Shown one piece after another: positions 1 to 6,567 of a stretch of 6,567 nt of DNA; positions within the stretch are counted from its first letter, which is position 1, and every line of letters starts with the position of its first letter. The stretch spans positions 1-6,567 of the forward strand of contig JAEXPB010000367.1 in the NCBI GenBank assembly GCA_023438965.1, in the 5' to 3' direction. Made by a program: the position numbers and the translations under genes. The notes under the pieces were generated by a model. The model did not search any database. It saw only the letters and a list, made by a program, of their open reading frames with translations, and was not told the DNA's origin. The stretch is from Bacillota bacterium (GTDB taxonomy: Bacteria; Bacillota; Clostridia; Saccharofermentanales; UBA5734).

Positions 1-871
<871 letters not shown>

Positions 872-989
872 ATTCGCAAGAAATTTTGCCGTAATTCAAG
901 CGGGATTGGCGGTCAAGGCAGCGAACGGGTTTGGCAATTATCAGCAGGAACCGTAACCAGCGTCATCTTCCGGCAAACCGGCTCTGGAT

Positions 990-995
990 TATAAT
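990..995 (+). promoter_or_regulatory. Possible -10 element for the lipoprotein gene
   Basis: A perfect TATAAT lies 62 bp upstream of the lipoprotein ATG at 1058. No good -35 is present at 16-18 bp spacing (at best about 2 of 6 matches), and there is no TGn extension. The hexamer is flanked by CTGGA (984-988) and TCCAG (999-1003), an inverted repeat that could be a binding site. A protein-assisted promoter or a chance match are both possible. Confidence 0.3.
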
Positions 996-1057
996 GATTC
1001 CAGTATCTTGCCCTTGCTTCCGGGAATGATTATCAGGGTACGGGATGGTGATATCCG

Positions 1058-1519
1058 ATGATTCTGCCGCAGACAGCGAACAAGCTCAATTTTCCGGCCT
1101 GGCTGAAGCCGGCTTTGGCAGTCAGTCTCCTGGTCCTGGTCTTCTTGCTTGGCTCCGCCGGTTGTGCCGGCCAAAAGACAACTGTTCATGTTCCGCCCGG
1201 CGAATCTTTCACGCTGGGCATCGGTCAGAGCTCGGAGATCACCGGCGAGGACCTGCGCATCACTTTCAACGAGGTAATTGGCGACAGCCGCTGCCCGAAA
1301 AACGCGGTCTGCATCTGGTCGGGCGTGGTCAGCTTCCAGGTTACCCTCACCTACCGCGGCACCGCCTATCCCCTGGCTCTGAAACAACCCGGGCTGACTG
1401 ATCAGGCCGAAGACCGTTTTTTCGACTACAGCCTGACCTTTCGCATCGACCCCTACCCCAGCGCCGGCGAAACGGTCAAACCGCAGGATTACCAGCTAAC
1501 CATGACGGTAAGTAAATGA
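1058..1519 (+). CDS. Predicted small lipoprotein of unknown function (153 aa)
   Basis: I do not recognise a named family. Residues 1-35 look like a lipoprotein signal peptide: Lys9 and Lys17, then a hydrophobic stretch (about 19-31) ending GSAGC, with Cys36 as the likely lipidated residue. Ser at the -3 position is less usual than Leu, so the lipobox is imperfect. The mature part of about 118 residues looks beta-rich and carries DSRCPKNAVCIWSG at 76-89. Its Cys79 and Cys85 could form a disulfide outside the cytoplasm. Similar DSRCP...C.W.G motifs are, to my knowledge, common in short secreted proteins of unknown role. The start ATG follows GGTGA at 6 nt, and an in-frame TGA just upstream excludes earlier starts. 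It stands alone, divergent from PFOR and convergent with the glycerol operon. The protein is probably cell-surface, but no function can be given. Confidence 0.8.
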   Translation: MILPQTANKLNFPAWLKPALAVSLLVLVFLLGSAGCAGQKTTVHVPPGESFTLGIGQSSEITGEDLRITFNEVIGDSRCPKNAVCIWSGVVSFQVTLTYRGTAYPLALKQPGLTDQAEDRFFDYSLTFRIDPYPSAGETVKPQDYQLTMTVSK

Positions 1520-1529
1520 CGAAATGCAA

Positions 1530-1569
1530 ATGACCGCCGACAGCCAGGTTGCCCCGGTGCGGCGGTCAT
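1530..1569. terminator. Inverted repeat between convergent genes, probable bidirectional transcription terminator
   Basis: ATGACCGCCG (1530-1539) and CGGCGGTCAT (1560-1569) are perfect 10-bp complementary arms around a 20-nt loop. The element lies 10 nt after the lipoprotein stop and 45 nt after the dhaL stop on the other strand, just where a shared terminator belongs. No clean T-run follows on the plus strand; on the minus strand only the loosely T-rich TTGCATTTCG follows. Termination is therefore inferred mainly from position. Confidence 0.5.
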
Positions 1570-1614
1570 GATCGGAATTGTTCATTGCCGGCGTGCGATT
1601 GGCTAATTTGCCGT

Positions 1615-2250
1615 TCAGGCTTTCAGGCTTTCGGCCAGACCGGTGAAAATGATCCCCAGCGCCATGGCGCCGGCGTCAGGATAATTCAGGCTGCGTTCGC
1701 CGACATAGGAGGCGCGGCCGCGCGAGGCGATCATCTGGCGGGTCTTTTCGGCGCCGTCGCGGGCTGCCGCGGCGCCGGCCTGCAGAGCGTCCGGAATTTC
1801 GTGACCTGCTGCGGCCGAGGCTTTGAGTGCTTCGACCGTGGGGATCAGGGCATCGAGCAGGGTCTTGTCGCCGAGCTTCGCTCCGCCGCGTTTCTGGATC
1901 GCGTCGACCGCCGCCTGCAGGGCTGCGGCCAGTTCGGGCAGGCTGAGCTGGCCGGCGCCTTTGGTCGACTTGCCGAAAGCCCGGAAGGCCGAGCCCCAGA
2001 TTGGGCCGGAAGCGCCGCCGCAGTGCTCGGTGATGATCATGCCGCAGTCGCTCAGGAAGGTGCCGATATCCGTCCGGTCGAGATCGTTCCAGCCGTCGCG
2101 AACCATGCGGAAGCCCTTGGCCAGCGACATGCCGAAATCGCCGTCGCCGGCGGCGGAGTCCAGCTCGCAGAACGGGACTTCATGGGTGATGATGATGTCG
2201 GTCATCGCACCGACCAGCGTTTCGATTTGCGGAAAAGTGAGTTGATTCAT
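1615..2250 (-). CDS. dhaL: Dihydroxyacetone kinase, ADP/ATP-binding subunit DhaL (211 aa)
   Basis: DhaL is the nucleotide-binding subunit that passes a phosphoryl group to dihydroxyacetone held on DhaK, giving dihydroxyacetone phosphate in the cytoplasm. The length matches the family (about 210 residues). The Mg-nucleotide aspartates are in place in LDSAAGDGDFG: Asp31, Asp36 and Asp38, equivalent to Asp30, Asp35 and Asp37 of the E. coli protein. The nucleotide-binding GGASGP is at 78-83, GDKTLLDAL at 127-135, and GRASYVGERS near the C-terminus. The usual DPGA is here DAGA, a mild variation. The start at 2250 is set by GAGGTG 7 nt upstream, overlapping the dhaK stop; a longer in-frame reading would run back into dhaK. 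It is the last gene of gldA-dhaK-dhaL. In PTS-type systems DhaL keeps bound ADP that DhaM rephosphorylates, but no dhaM follows here, so the phosphoryl donor is unresolved. Confidence 0.95.
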   Translation of the reverse strand: MNQLTFPQIETLVGAMTDIIITHEVPFCELDSAAGDGDFGMSLAKGFRMVRDGWNDLDRTDIGTFLSDCGMIITEHCGGASGPIWGSAFRAFGKSTKGAGQLSLPELAAALQAAVDAIQKRGGAKLGDKTLLDALIPTVEALKASAAAGHEIPDALQAGAAAARDGAEKTRQMIASRGRASYVGERSLNYPDAGAMALGIIFTGLAESLKA

Positions 2251-2257
2251 ATCCTTG

Positions 2258-2263
2258 CACCTC
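2258..2263 (-). promoter_or_regulatory. Ribosome binding site of dhaL, overlapping the dhaK stop codon
   Basis: GAGGTG on the minus strand starts within the TGA stop of dhaK and sits 7 nt before the dhaL ATG. This arrangement suggests translation of dhaL is coupled to dhaK and rules for the 2250 start. Confidence 0.75.
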
Positions 2264-3257
2264 AGGTCCGGAAAGCCGGCGTATCGGCCGGGGCGTCCAG
2301 CAATTCTTTGAGCTGGCTGTCCAGCTTCAGGATGGAGATCGAAGCGCCGGCCATGTCGATCGAGGTCATGTAGTTGCCGACGAAAGTCCGGTAGACGTTG
2401 ACTTGCCTGGCGTCCAGGCATTTGCCGACGGCGTTGTTCAGGAGGTAGAGCTCCTGCAGCGGCGTGGCGCCGAAACCATTGATCAGCAGGGCGGTTTCAT
2501 CGGTGGCGGCAATCGGCATATCCTCGAGGATCCGGGCGACCATGCGGGCAGCCAGTTCGTCGGCAGCGGCGATTTTTTCGCGGGCGATGCCCGGTTCGCC
2601 ATGGATGCCGACGCCGTATTCCATCTCGTCCTCACCCAGGCTGAAAGTCGGGCTGCCCTTGGCCGGGACGGTGCAGGAGGTCAGGGCGAAGCCGATCGAG
2701 CGGACATTGGCGGCCGTCTTCGCGGCGACGGCGGTTACGGCGTCCAGGTCCTGGCCCTGTTCGGCGGCGGCGCCGGCCAGCTTGTGGACGAACACCGTGC
2801 CGGCCACGCCGCGGCGGCCGACCGTGTACAGGCTGTCCTTCACGGCGACGTCGTCAGCGACATAGACTTTCTGCACCCGGATGTCGTCATCGTCGGCGGC
2901 CATTTCCGCCGCGCCGTCAAAATTCATCCGGTCGCCGGAATAGTTCTTGATGATCAGCAGCGTACCTTTGTCCGATTGAGTGGCCACGATCGCCTTGTAG
3001 ACCTGGATCATCGACGGCGAGGCGAAGACATCGCCGCAGACAGCCGCATCCAGCATACCGGTGCCGACATAGCCGGCGTGGGCCGGTTCGTGTCCGCTGC
3101 CGCCGCCGCTGATCAGGGTGACCTTGCCGGGATTTCTGTTCCGGCGGCTGACAATGCGGTATTTCGGGTCCAGGGCCAGTTGGGCCGGATGCGCCCGGAG
3201 CATGCCCTCGCACATTTCCAGGACGACATCTTCGGGTTTGTTGATGATCTTTTTCAT
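2262..3257 (-). CDS. dhaK: Dihydroxyacetone kinase, substrate-binding subunit DhaK (331 aa)
   Basis: DhaK binds dihydroxyacetone covalently through a histidine hemiaminal and presents it to DhaL for phosphorylation. The length fits the DhaK subunit (about 330-356 residues), not the fused 550-600 residue ATP-dependent kinases. Visible key elements are GGGSGHEP with His56, KNYSGDRMNF with Asp109 (both at the E. coli active-site positions), and GIHGEPG with His219, the substrate-linking histidine. An NGFGATP motif lies in the second half. The ATG overlaps the gldA stop as ATGA, and GGGAGG lies 9 nt upstream inside gldA, so the two genes are almost certainly translationally coupled. DhaL follows after 11 nt. 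All catalytic residues are present, so I expect an active subunit. The homologous co-activator DhaQ lacks the covalent histidine, which excludes that reading. Confidence 0.97.
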   Translation of the reverse strand: MKKIINKPEDVVLEMCEGMLRAHPAQLALDPKYRIVSRRNRNPGKVTLISGGGSGHEPAHAGYVGTGMLDAAVCGDVFASPSMIQVYKAIVATQSDKGTLLIIKNYSGDRMNFDGAAEMAADDDDIRVQKVYVADDVAVKDSLYTVGRRGVAGTVFVHKLAGAAAEQGQDLDAVTAVAAKTAANVRSIGFALTSCTVPAKGSPTFSLGEDEMEYGVGIHGEPGIAREKIAAADELAARMVARILEDMPIAATDETALLINGFGATPLQELYLLNNAVGKCLDARQVNVYRTFVGNYMTSIDMAGASISILKLDSQLKELLDAPADTPAFRT

Positions 3258-4345
3258 GCCTGGGCGCCTCCCAGTTTGTCGGCGGTCAGGATCGCGGCAT
3301 AAACCATATCCGCGTTGACCGGGAAGGGCATGTTATGGATGGTCTCGCCTTCGGCGACCGATGCGGCGGCCACCTTGCGGATCTTTTCCTCCGTGACTTC
3401 GGTGACGCCGAGGTCGGCGAGGCAGGTCGGCAGGCCGACGCTGCGGCAATAGGCCAGAACCCGGTCGAGCTCCGCCTGGGGCGCGTTCTCGAGCACCAGA
3501 TGGACAATCGTGCCGAACGAGACCTTCTCGCCATGCATGTAATGGTGGGTTTCGTCCAGGACGGTCAGGCCGTTGTGGACGGCGTGGGCGGCAGCCAGGC
3601 CGCTGCTTTCAAAGCCGAGTCCGCTGAGCAGGATGTTGGCTTCGACAATATTTTCCAGAGCCGGCGTAACCAGGTTCAGGTCGCAGGCCGCCTTGGCTTT
3701 CAGGGAGTCTTCCATCAGGGTTTCAAAGCAGAGCTGGGCCAGCGCGTAGGCCGCCTTCGTGCTCTTGCCGCCCGGCATGTTGTCGGCGTTGGCGCGGACG
3801 CAGGAACGGGCCTCAAAGTAGGTGGACAGGGCGTCGCCCATGCCGGCGACCAGGAAGCGCGTCGGCGCCTTGGCGATGACCGCGGTGTCGACCAGCACGA
3901 GGTCGGGGTTCTTTTGCAGATGGGAATAAGCTTCGAATTCACTCTTTTCGGTGTAGATGATCGCCAGTTTGCTGGTCGGCGCATCCGTCGAGGCGATGGT
4001 CGGGACGATGATCACCGGTTTCCGGGTCTGGTGGGAAACGGATTTGGCGGTGTCCAGCGCCTTGCCGCCGCCGAGACCGATGATGACGTCGCATTCCTGG
4101 ACATTGGCCATCGCGCGCAGCCGCTCGATTTCCCGCCGGGTGCATTCTTCATTGAAAAAGCCGCTGATCAGGCTGAAGGGGATGGCCGCCTGCGCGGCGT
4201 CCAGCTGTTCCTGGACCCTGGCCTGGTCGACCCGCGAGGCCACCAGCAGGGCTTTTTTACCGATTTCCGTGACATATTGGCCCAAATTGCGCAGTTCATT
4301 TTCACCCTGGACATACTTCGAGGGCGAGATCATCATTTTTTTCAT
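3254..4345 (-). CDS. gldA: Glycerol dehydrogenase, NAD-dependent, zinc-containing (363 aa)
   Basis: This iron-containing-alcohol-dehydrogenase-fold enzyme oxidises glycerol to dihydroxyacetone with NAD+ in the cytoplasm, or runs the reverse reaction. The length is close to E. coli GldA (367). The NAD-binding GLGGGKALDTAK lies at 90-101 and PTIASTDAPTS at 115-125. The three zinc ligands fall exactly at Asp171 (GMGDALSTYFEA), His254 (AAAHAVHNG) and His271 (YMHGEKV). The start MKKMMISPSKY is chosen because AAGGAG sits 9 nt upstream; a longer in-frame start at 4399 has no such site and adds 18 residues lying over the candidate promoter. The gene leads the operon with dhaK and dhaL, which consume its product. 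A candidate promoter and phased repeats lie at 4390-4430, downstream of the PocR-AraC regulator gene. Related 1,2-diol dehydrogenases share the fold, but the DhaKL context favours glycerol. Confidence 0.96.
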   Translation of the reverse strand: MKKMMISPSKYVQGENELRNLGQYVTEIGKKALLVASRVDQARVQEQLDAAQAAIPFSLISGFFNEECTRREIERLRAMANVQECDVIIGLGGGKALDTAKSVSHQTRKPVIIVPTIASTDAPTSKLAIIYTEKSEFEAYSHLQKNPDLVLVDTAVIAKAPTRFLVAGMGDALSTYFEARSCVRANADNMPGGKSTKAAYALAQLCFETLMEDSLKAKAACDLNLVTPALENIVEANILLSGLGFESSGLAAAHAVHNGLTVLDETHHYMHGEKVSFGTIVHLVLENAPQAELDRVLAYCRSVGLPTCLADLGVTEVTEEKIRKVAAASVAEGETIHNMPFPVNADMVYAAILTADKLGGAQA

Positions 4346-4354
4346 CTTGGCAGA

Positions 4355-4360
4355 CTCCTT
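4355..4360 (-). promoter_or_regulatory. Ribosome binding site of gldA
   Basis: AAGGAG on the minus strand, 9 nt before the ATG at 4345. It decides the gldA start against the upstream in-frame ATG at 4399. Confidence 0.85.
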
Positions 4361-4389
4361 CGGGATTGGTGTTGGGATCCCACGGAAAC

Positions 4390-4430
4390 AGTCTAGCACG
4401 ATGACGGGTGATGGTTCCTGTAATTTCCTG
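4390..4430 (-). promoter_or_regulatory. Candidate activated promoter of gldA-dhaK-dhaL with phased CAGGAA repeats
   Basis: On the minus strand TAGACT (4390-4395, 4 of 6 to TATAAT) is preceded by TGC, an extended -10, giving a start near 4383 and a leader of about 37 nt. The -35 position (about 4413-4418, GGAACC) is poor. It is overlapped by two exact CAGGAA copies at 4415-4420 and 4425-4430, spaced 10 bp, so they face the same side of the helix. A weak -35 with phased direct repeats over it is typical of class II activation by AraC-family proteins. Repeats are seen; the role is inferred. Confidence 0.45.
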
Positions 4431-4460
4431 GCCAGTAATGGGAATTTGCTGTAGTAAAAT

Positions 4461-4476
4461 AATGCCTGAAGGCATT
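4461..4476. repeat. Palindrome in the araC-gldA intergenic region
   Basis: AATGCC-TGAA-GGCATT is a perfect 6-bp-arm hairpin in an AT-rich setting, with TTTTATT following on the plus strand and ATTTTA on the minus strand. It lies about 115 bp upstream of the gldA start. It could be a second weak terminator after the regulator gene or a binding site for a dimeric regulator. Confidence 0.4.
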
Positions 4477-4513
4477 TTATTCGGGCAGCCGGGGAACTTT
4501 TGGCAGCAATGAG

Positions 4514-4545
4514 AAAAAATCACACTGCCTGCGCTGTCAGCAGGC
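4514..4545 (-). terminator. Probable intrinsic terminator after the PocR-AraC regulator gene
   Basis: On the minus strand GCCTGC (4540-4545) and GCAGGC (4527-4532) form a 6-bp GC-rich stem with a 7-nt loop, followed after 7 nt by six T residues (4514-4519). It begins 18 nt after the regulator stop at 4564. The gap between stem and T-run is longer than ideal, so termination may be partial. It supports separate transcription of gldA. Confidence 0.55.
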
Positions 4546-4563
4546 CTATCGATCCCGGCGGCG

Positions 4564-5619
4564 TCAAGACCGGCGGTGCAAGCTACGGTAGGCAGCCGGC
4601 GTCTCGCCGGTCAGCTTCTTGAAAACCTTGATGAAATAGCCGCTGTCGTCGAAGCCAAGATCCATCGCCAGCGGCAGGATCGGCGTGTCGGTCGCCGCCA
4701 GCAGTTCACAGGCCTTGCCGATGCGGATTTTATTAACATAGGCGGCCAGATTGTCGCCGACCACCTTGTTGAACAACTTGCTGAAATAGCTGGCGCTGAT
4801 GTTGCAACGGGCTGCCATCTCGTCGAGGCTGATACTCTGGCTGAAGTGGTCCCGAATGTAGGCCAGCGCCGGCTTCAGGATGATGTTCTCCGCCTGGGCG
4901 GCTGCGGCAGTCGCTATTCCGGCAGCTTCGGCGGCCGGCGGTTTCTGCGGATCTGCCGCGCCAGCCGGGAATTCCGTTTTGCCGTTCGACACAGGCGCTG
5001 CCGGCAGACCCGGCTTGGCTAAAACGAGCCCAGCCGCCGGTGTCTGGTCGCCGAGGCGATCCATCAGCCGGATCTTCAGCAGGGCTTCCTCGACGATATA
5101 ATTGCTGATCTGCCGCATCATGTCGGCATTGGCGCGAATCCGGTCCATAGTCATCAGCGGAAGCTGACCATAGAGCGTGGCCATTTCCAGATTGGTCTGC
5201 AGGAATGCGGTCTGCTTCCGGCCGGCCATCAGCTGGTCCAGGCTATCCTTGTCCGCCTCGTCGATCAGGCGGACCTGTCCGGCCATGATCGCGCCGATAT
5301 ACTGGCCGTGGACAATGATCGGCACGGCAAAGTCCAGGATGCCCATATGGCAAAGATAAATATAGGGCCGGCCGAGGCGGGTTGCCTCCAGTCCGCCGTG
5401 CGCGTCGCATTTCTCGCAGATGGGGCCGAAGTCGGCCGAGGAACGGACCTGCTGGCAAAATGCGCTGCACCGGCTGTGCCGGGTCACGCGGTTGCCCTGG
5501 TAGTCGACCGTCACCATCGCCATTTCCGTGGCCGCCGCCATGGCGTCCTGGATCTGCTCGAAATTCCGGATATTCAAGATGTAGTTGAGATCAAGCTCGT
5601 TGCGGCTGGTTCCGGACAT
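4564..5619 (-). CDS. AraC-family transcriptional regulator with N-terminal PocR sensory domain (351 aa)
   Basis: This is a cytoplasmic DNA-binding protein, probably the activator of the adjacent glycerol operon. Residues about 9-180 match a PocR-type ligand-binding domain, thought to sense small diols and related compounds; recognisable parts are YLCHMGILDFAVPI (88-101) and GQYIGAIMAGQV (105-116). Cysteines 51, 55, 68, 71 and 90 plus His91 cluster here. Residues about 190-245 are an Ala/Pro-rich linker. The C-terminal 100 residues carry two helix-turn-helix motifs: SLDEMAARCNISASYFSKLF and the second ending DSGYFIKVFKKLTGETPAAYR. The ATG is supported by GGAGGAG starting 9 nt upstream. It lies in the same direction as, and 218 bp upstream of, gldA, and 126 bp downstream of gpmI. 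PocR of Salmonella responds to 1,2-propanediol; here glycerol, dihydroxyacetone or another diol is the inferred ligand. Confidence 0.88.
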   Translation of the reverse strand: MSGTSRNELDLNYILNIRNFEQIQDAMAAATEMAMVTVDYQGNRVTRHSRCSAFCQQVRSSADFGPICEKCDAHGGLEATRLGRPYIYLCHMGILDFAVPIIVHGQYIGAIMAGQVRLIDEADKDSLDQLMAGRKQTAFLQTNLEMATLYGQLPLMTMDRIRANADMMRQISNYIVEEALLKIRLMDRLGDQTPAAGLVLAKPGLPAAPVSNGKTEFPAGAADPQKPPAAEAAGIATAAAAQAENIILKPALAYIRDHFSQSISLDEMAARCNISASYFSKLFNKVVGDNLAAYVNKIRIGKACELLAATDTPILPLAMDLGFDDSGYFIKVFKKLTGETPAAYRSLHRRS

Positions 5620-5622
5620 CTG

Positions 5623-5643
5623 CTCCTCCGGCGCCTGAGCGCC
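5623..5643 (-). promoter_or_regulatory. Strong ribosome binding site of the regulator gene with an adjoining small hairpin
   Basis: GGAGGAG (5623-5629) lies 3 nt before the ATG at 5619, or 5 nt if counted from GGAGG. Directly upstream GGCGC (5630-5634) and GCGCC (5639-5643) form a 5-bp stem with a 4-nt loop that abuts the site without covering it. Confidence 0.55.
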
Positions 5644-5671
5644 ACTGCCAAAGGCCGGGCTTCCGGATCAT

Positions 5672-5714
5672 CCGGCCGGCGGGACGGCTGAAAGCCGTAC
5701 TGCCCGCCGGCCGG
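5672..5714. repeat. Long GC-rich nested hairpin between gpmI and the regulator gene
   Basis: CCGGCCGGCGGG (5672-5683) and CCCGCCGGCCGG (5703-5714) are perfect 12-bp arms. Inside, ACGGCT (5684-5689) pairs with AGCCGT (5693-5698) around a 3-nt loop, leaving only ACTG (5699-5702) unpaired. It starts 31 nt after the gpmI stop. There is no T-run on either strand, so it is not a textbook intrinsic terminator; it may act as an mRNA 3'-end stabiliser, a Rho-linked structure or a repeated extragenic palindrome. Confidence 0.6.
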
Positions 5715-5745
5715 TACTTGACGAAAATCAGACATGTTCCGGCAA

Positions 5746-6567
5746 TCAGCCGGCGATCAGGCTCCGGCCGGTCATCTGCGGCGGGACGGGCAAGCCCATC
5801 AGGGACAGCATGGTCGGCGCCAGATCGGCCAGGCGGCCTTCCTGCAGCGGCATCCGGCCATCGCCGACGACAATCAGCTCGACCGGCAGCGTGGTGTGCG
5901 CGGTAAAGGGTCCCTTGGTCTCCGGGTCGATCATCTGCTCGGCGTTGCCGTGGTCGGCGGTGATCAGAGCAATGCCGCCCTTGGCCAGGACTGCTGAGAC
6001 AACCTCGCCGACGCAGGTGTCGACGGTCTCCACCGCTTGGACTGCGGCGTCGAAGAAGCCGGTGTGGCCGACCATGTCGCAATTGGCAAAGTTCAGGATG
6101 ATCACATCATAACGGTCGGACTCGATCCGGCGCACAGCCTCGGCGGCCACCAGCGGCGCGCTCATTTCCGGCTGCAGGTCGTAAGTCGCCACCTTGGGCG
6201 ACGGGATCAGGCAGCGGTCCTCGCCGGGATATTCTTTCTCGGCGCCGCCGTTGAAGAAGAAGGTCACGTGCGGGTATTTTTCCGTCTCGGCGATCCGCAG
6301 CTGGGTCAGGCCAAGGTTGCTGATGTATTCGCCGAAGGTGTTGTCCAGCGATTCCGGCCGGTAGGCCACCAATAAACCGGGGAACTGGTCAAAGGAAGCG
6401 TCATACTGGGTCATCGTAACATAGCAGAGGGGGAAATGTCCCCTGGGTAAGGTAAAACCCGTGAAATCCGGCTGCATGAAGGCACGGGTGATTTCGCGGG
6501 CGCGGTCCGGCCGGAAATTGAAGAAAATGACCGAGTCGTTGGCCTGGATTGTCGCGGTCGGCAGTCC
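5746..6567 (-). CDS. gpmI: 2,3-bisphosphoglycerate-independent phosphoglycerate mutase, C-terminal part (cut by right window edge)
   Basis: This cytoplasmic two-metal (Mn/Mg) enzyme interconverts 3- and 2-phosphoglycerate in glycolysis and gluconeogenesis. The 273 C-terminal residues are visible, and the frame is open to the edge; the family is about 510 residues, so the N-terminal half with the phosphorylated serine lies outside. Diagnostic elements are [12 protein letters not shown] with two substrate-binding arginines (6511-6513 and 6502-6504), [15 protein letters not shown] (Lys codon 6193-6195), CDMVGH with metal ligands Asp (6076-6078) and His, [10 protein letters not shown] with the Asp-His pair (5950-5955), and TAHTTLPVE with His (5896-5898). 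All expected metal ligands of this half are intact. The internal ATG at 6477 is not the start, because the conserved arginine motif precedes it in frame. The regulator gene follows on the same strand after 126 bp without a clear terminator, so read-through is possible. Confidence 0.97.
   Translation of the reverse strand, partial: GLPTATIQANDSVIFFNFRPDRAREITRAFMQPDFTGFTLPRGHFPLCYVTMTQYDASFDQFPGLLVAYRPESLDNTFGEYISNLGLTQLRIAETEKYPHVTFFFNGGAEKEYPGEDRCLIPSPKVATYDLQPEMSAPLVAAEAVRRIESDRYDVIILNFANCDMVGHTGFFDAAVQAVETVDTCVGEVVSAVLAKGGIALITADHGNAEQMIDPETKGPFTAHTTLPVELIVVGDGRMPLQEGRLADLAPTMLSLMGLPVPPQMTGRSLIAG

Noticed and set aside
989..1387. A 132-codon minus-strand open frame overlapping the lipoprotein gene
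   Set aside because: The plus-strand frame has a signal peptide, lipobox and a coherent two-cysteine motif, while the minus-strand translation looks random.
1614..1635. Short tandem TTTCAGGC repeat at the end of dhaL
   Set aside because: It is just the coding for the C-terminal Glu-Ser-Leu-Lys-Ala tail and has only two copies.
2251..2421. A longer dhaL reading frame starting at 2421 inside dhaK
   Set aside because: The extra 57 residues do not match DhaL and lie wholly over the dhaK coding sequence; the 2250 start has a good ribosome binding site and gives the family length.
2403..3302. A 299-codon plus-strand open frame antisense to dhaK, and a 274-codon one at 1549-2373 antisense to dhaL
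   Set aside because: Both are low-complexity Gly/Ala/Asp/Arg-rich shadows of recognisable genes and lack credible starts.
3335..4396. A 353-codon open frame on the plus strand antisense to gldA
   Set aside because: It mirrors gldA almost entirely, its translation resembles no protein, and gldA has intact catalytic residues and a ribosome binding site. GC-rich codon use leaves antisense frames open.
4346..4399. A longer gldA start at 4399 adding 18 residues
   Set aside because: There is no ribosome binding site there, while AAGGAG is ideally placed before the ATG at 4345, and residue numbering from 4345 puts the zinc ligands exactly at the E. coli GldA positions.
4346..4563. Possible riboswitch or small RNA in the leader region of gldA
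   Set aside because: The hairpins are small and isolated, and I recognise no conserved aptamer core; a terminator, palindrome and promoter explain the interval better.
5591..6082. A 163-codon minus-strand open frame spanning the end of gpmI and the gap before the regulator gene
   Set aside because: It is an Arg-rich out-of-frame reading of gpmI; the true gpmI frame carries all metal ligands.

Overview
The window looks like chromosomal DNA from a GC-rich, fermentative, anaerobic bacterium. The main reasons are an oxygen-sensitive pyruvate:ferredoxin oxidoreductase (PFOR) gene, a glycerol dehydrogenase plus dihydroxyacetone kinase operon, and clear GGAGG-type ribosome binding sites before most genes. 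A GC-rich Clostridia-like Firmicute or another anaerobic phylum would fit, but six genes cannot settle the taxon. I see no phage, insertion sequence, CRISPR array, tRNA or rRNA.

Layout, left to right. At 1-754 (minus strand, running off the left edge) is the N-terminal third or less of PFOR. Positions 755-1057 are a divergent control region with a good extended -10 promoter for PFOR and a palindrome resembling a GntR/PdhR-type operator. At 1058-1519 (plus) is a small predicted lipoprotein of unknown function. A 10-bp inverted repeat at 1530-1569 separates it from the convergent glycerol operon. That operon is on the minus strand: gldA (4345-3254), dhaK (3257-2262) and dhaL (2250-1615). gldA and dhaK overlap by 4 nt, and dhaK and dhaL are 11 nt apart. 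Upstream at 5619-4564, on the same strand, is an AraC-family regulator with an N-terminal PocR-type sensory domain. It is separated from gldA by 218 bp holding a terminator-like hairpin, a second palindrome, a helically phased direct repeat and a candidate promoter. At the right edge, on the minus strand and open at 6567, is the C-terminal half of cofactor-independent phosphoglycerate mutase (gpmI).

Functionally the genes tell one story. GldA oxidises glycerol to dihydroxyacetone. DhaK and DhaL phosphorylate it to dihydroxyacetone phosphate, which enters glycolysis. GpmI works in lower glycolysis, and PFOR turns the resulting pyruvate into acetyl-CoA, CO2 and reduced ferredoxin. The PocR-AraC protein is the natural candidate for local control. 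The phosphoryl donor subunit DhaM, expected for a PTS-type DhaK/DhaL pair, is not in the window.

I found no strong evidence of an entirely new system. The most interesting points are the missing dhaM, the phased repeat in front of gldA paired with the PocR-AraC regulator, the PdhR-like palindrome upstream of PFOR, and the cysteine cluster in the PocR domain.
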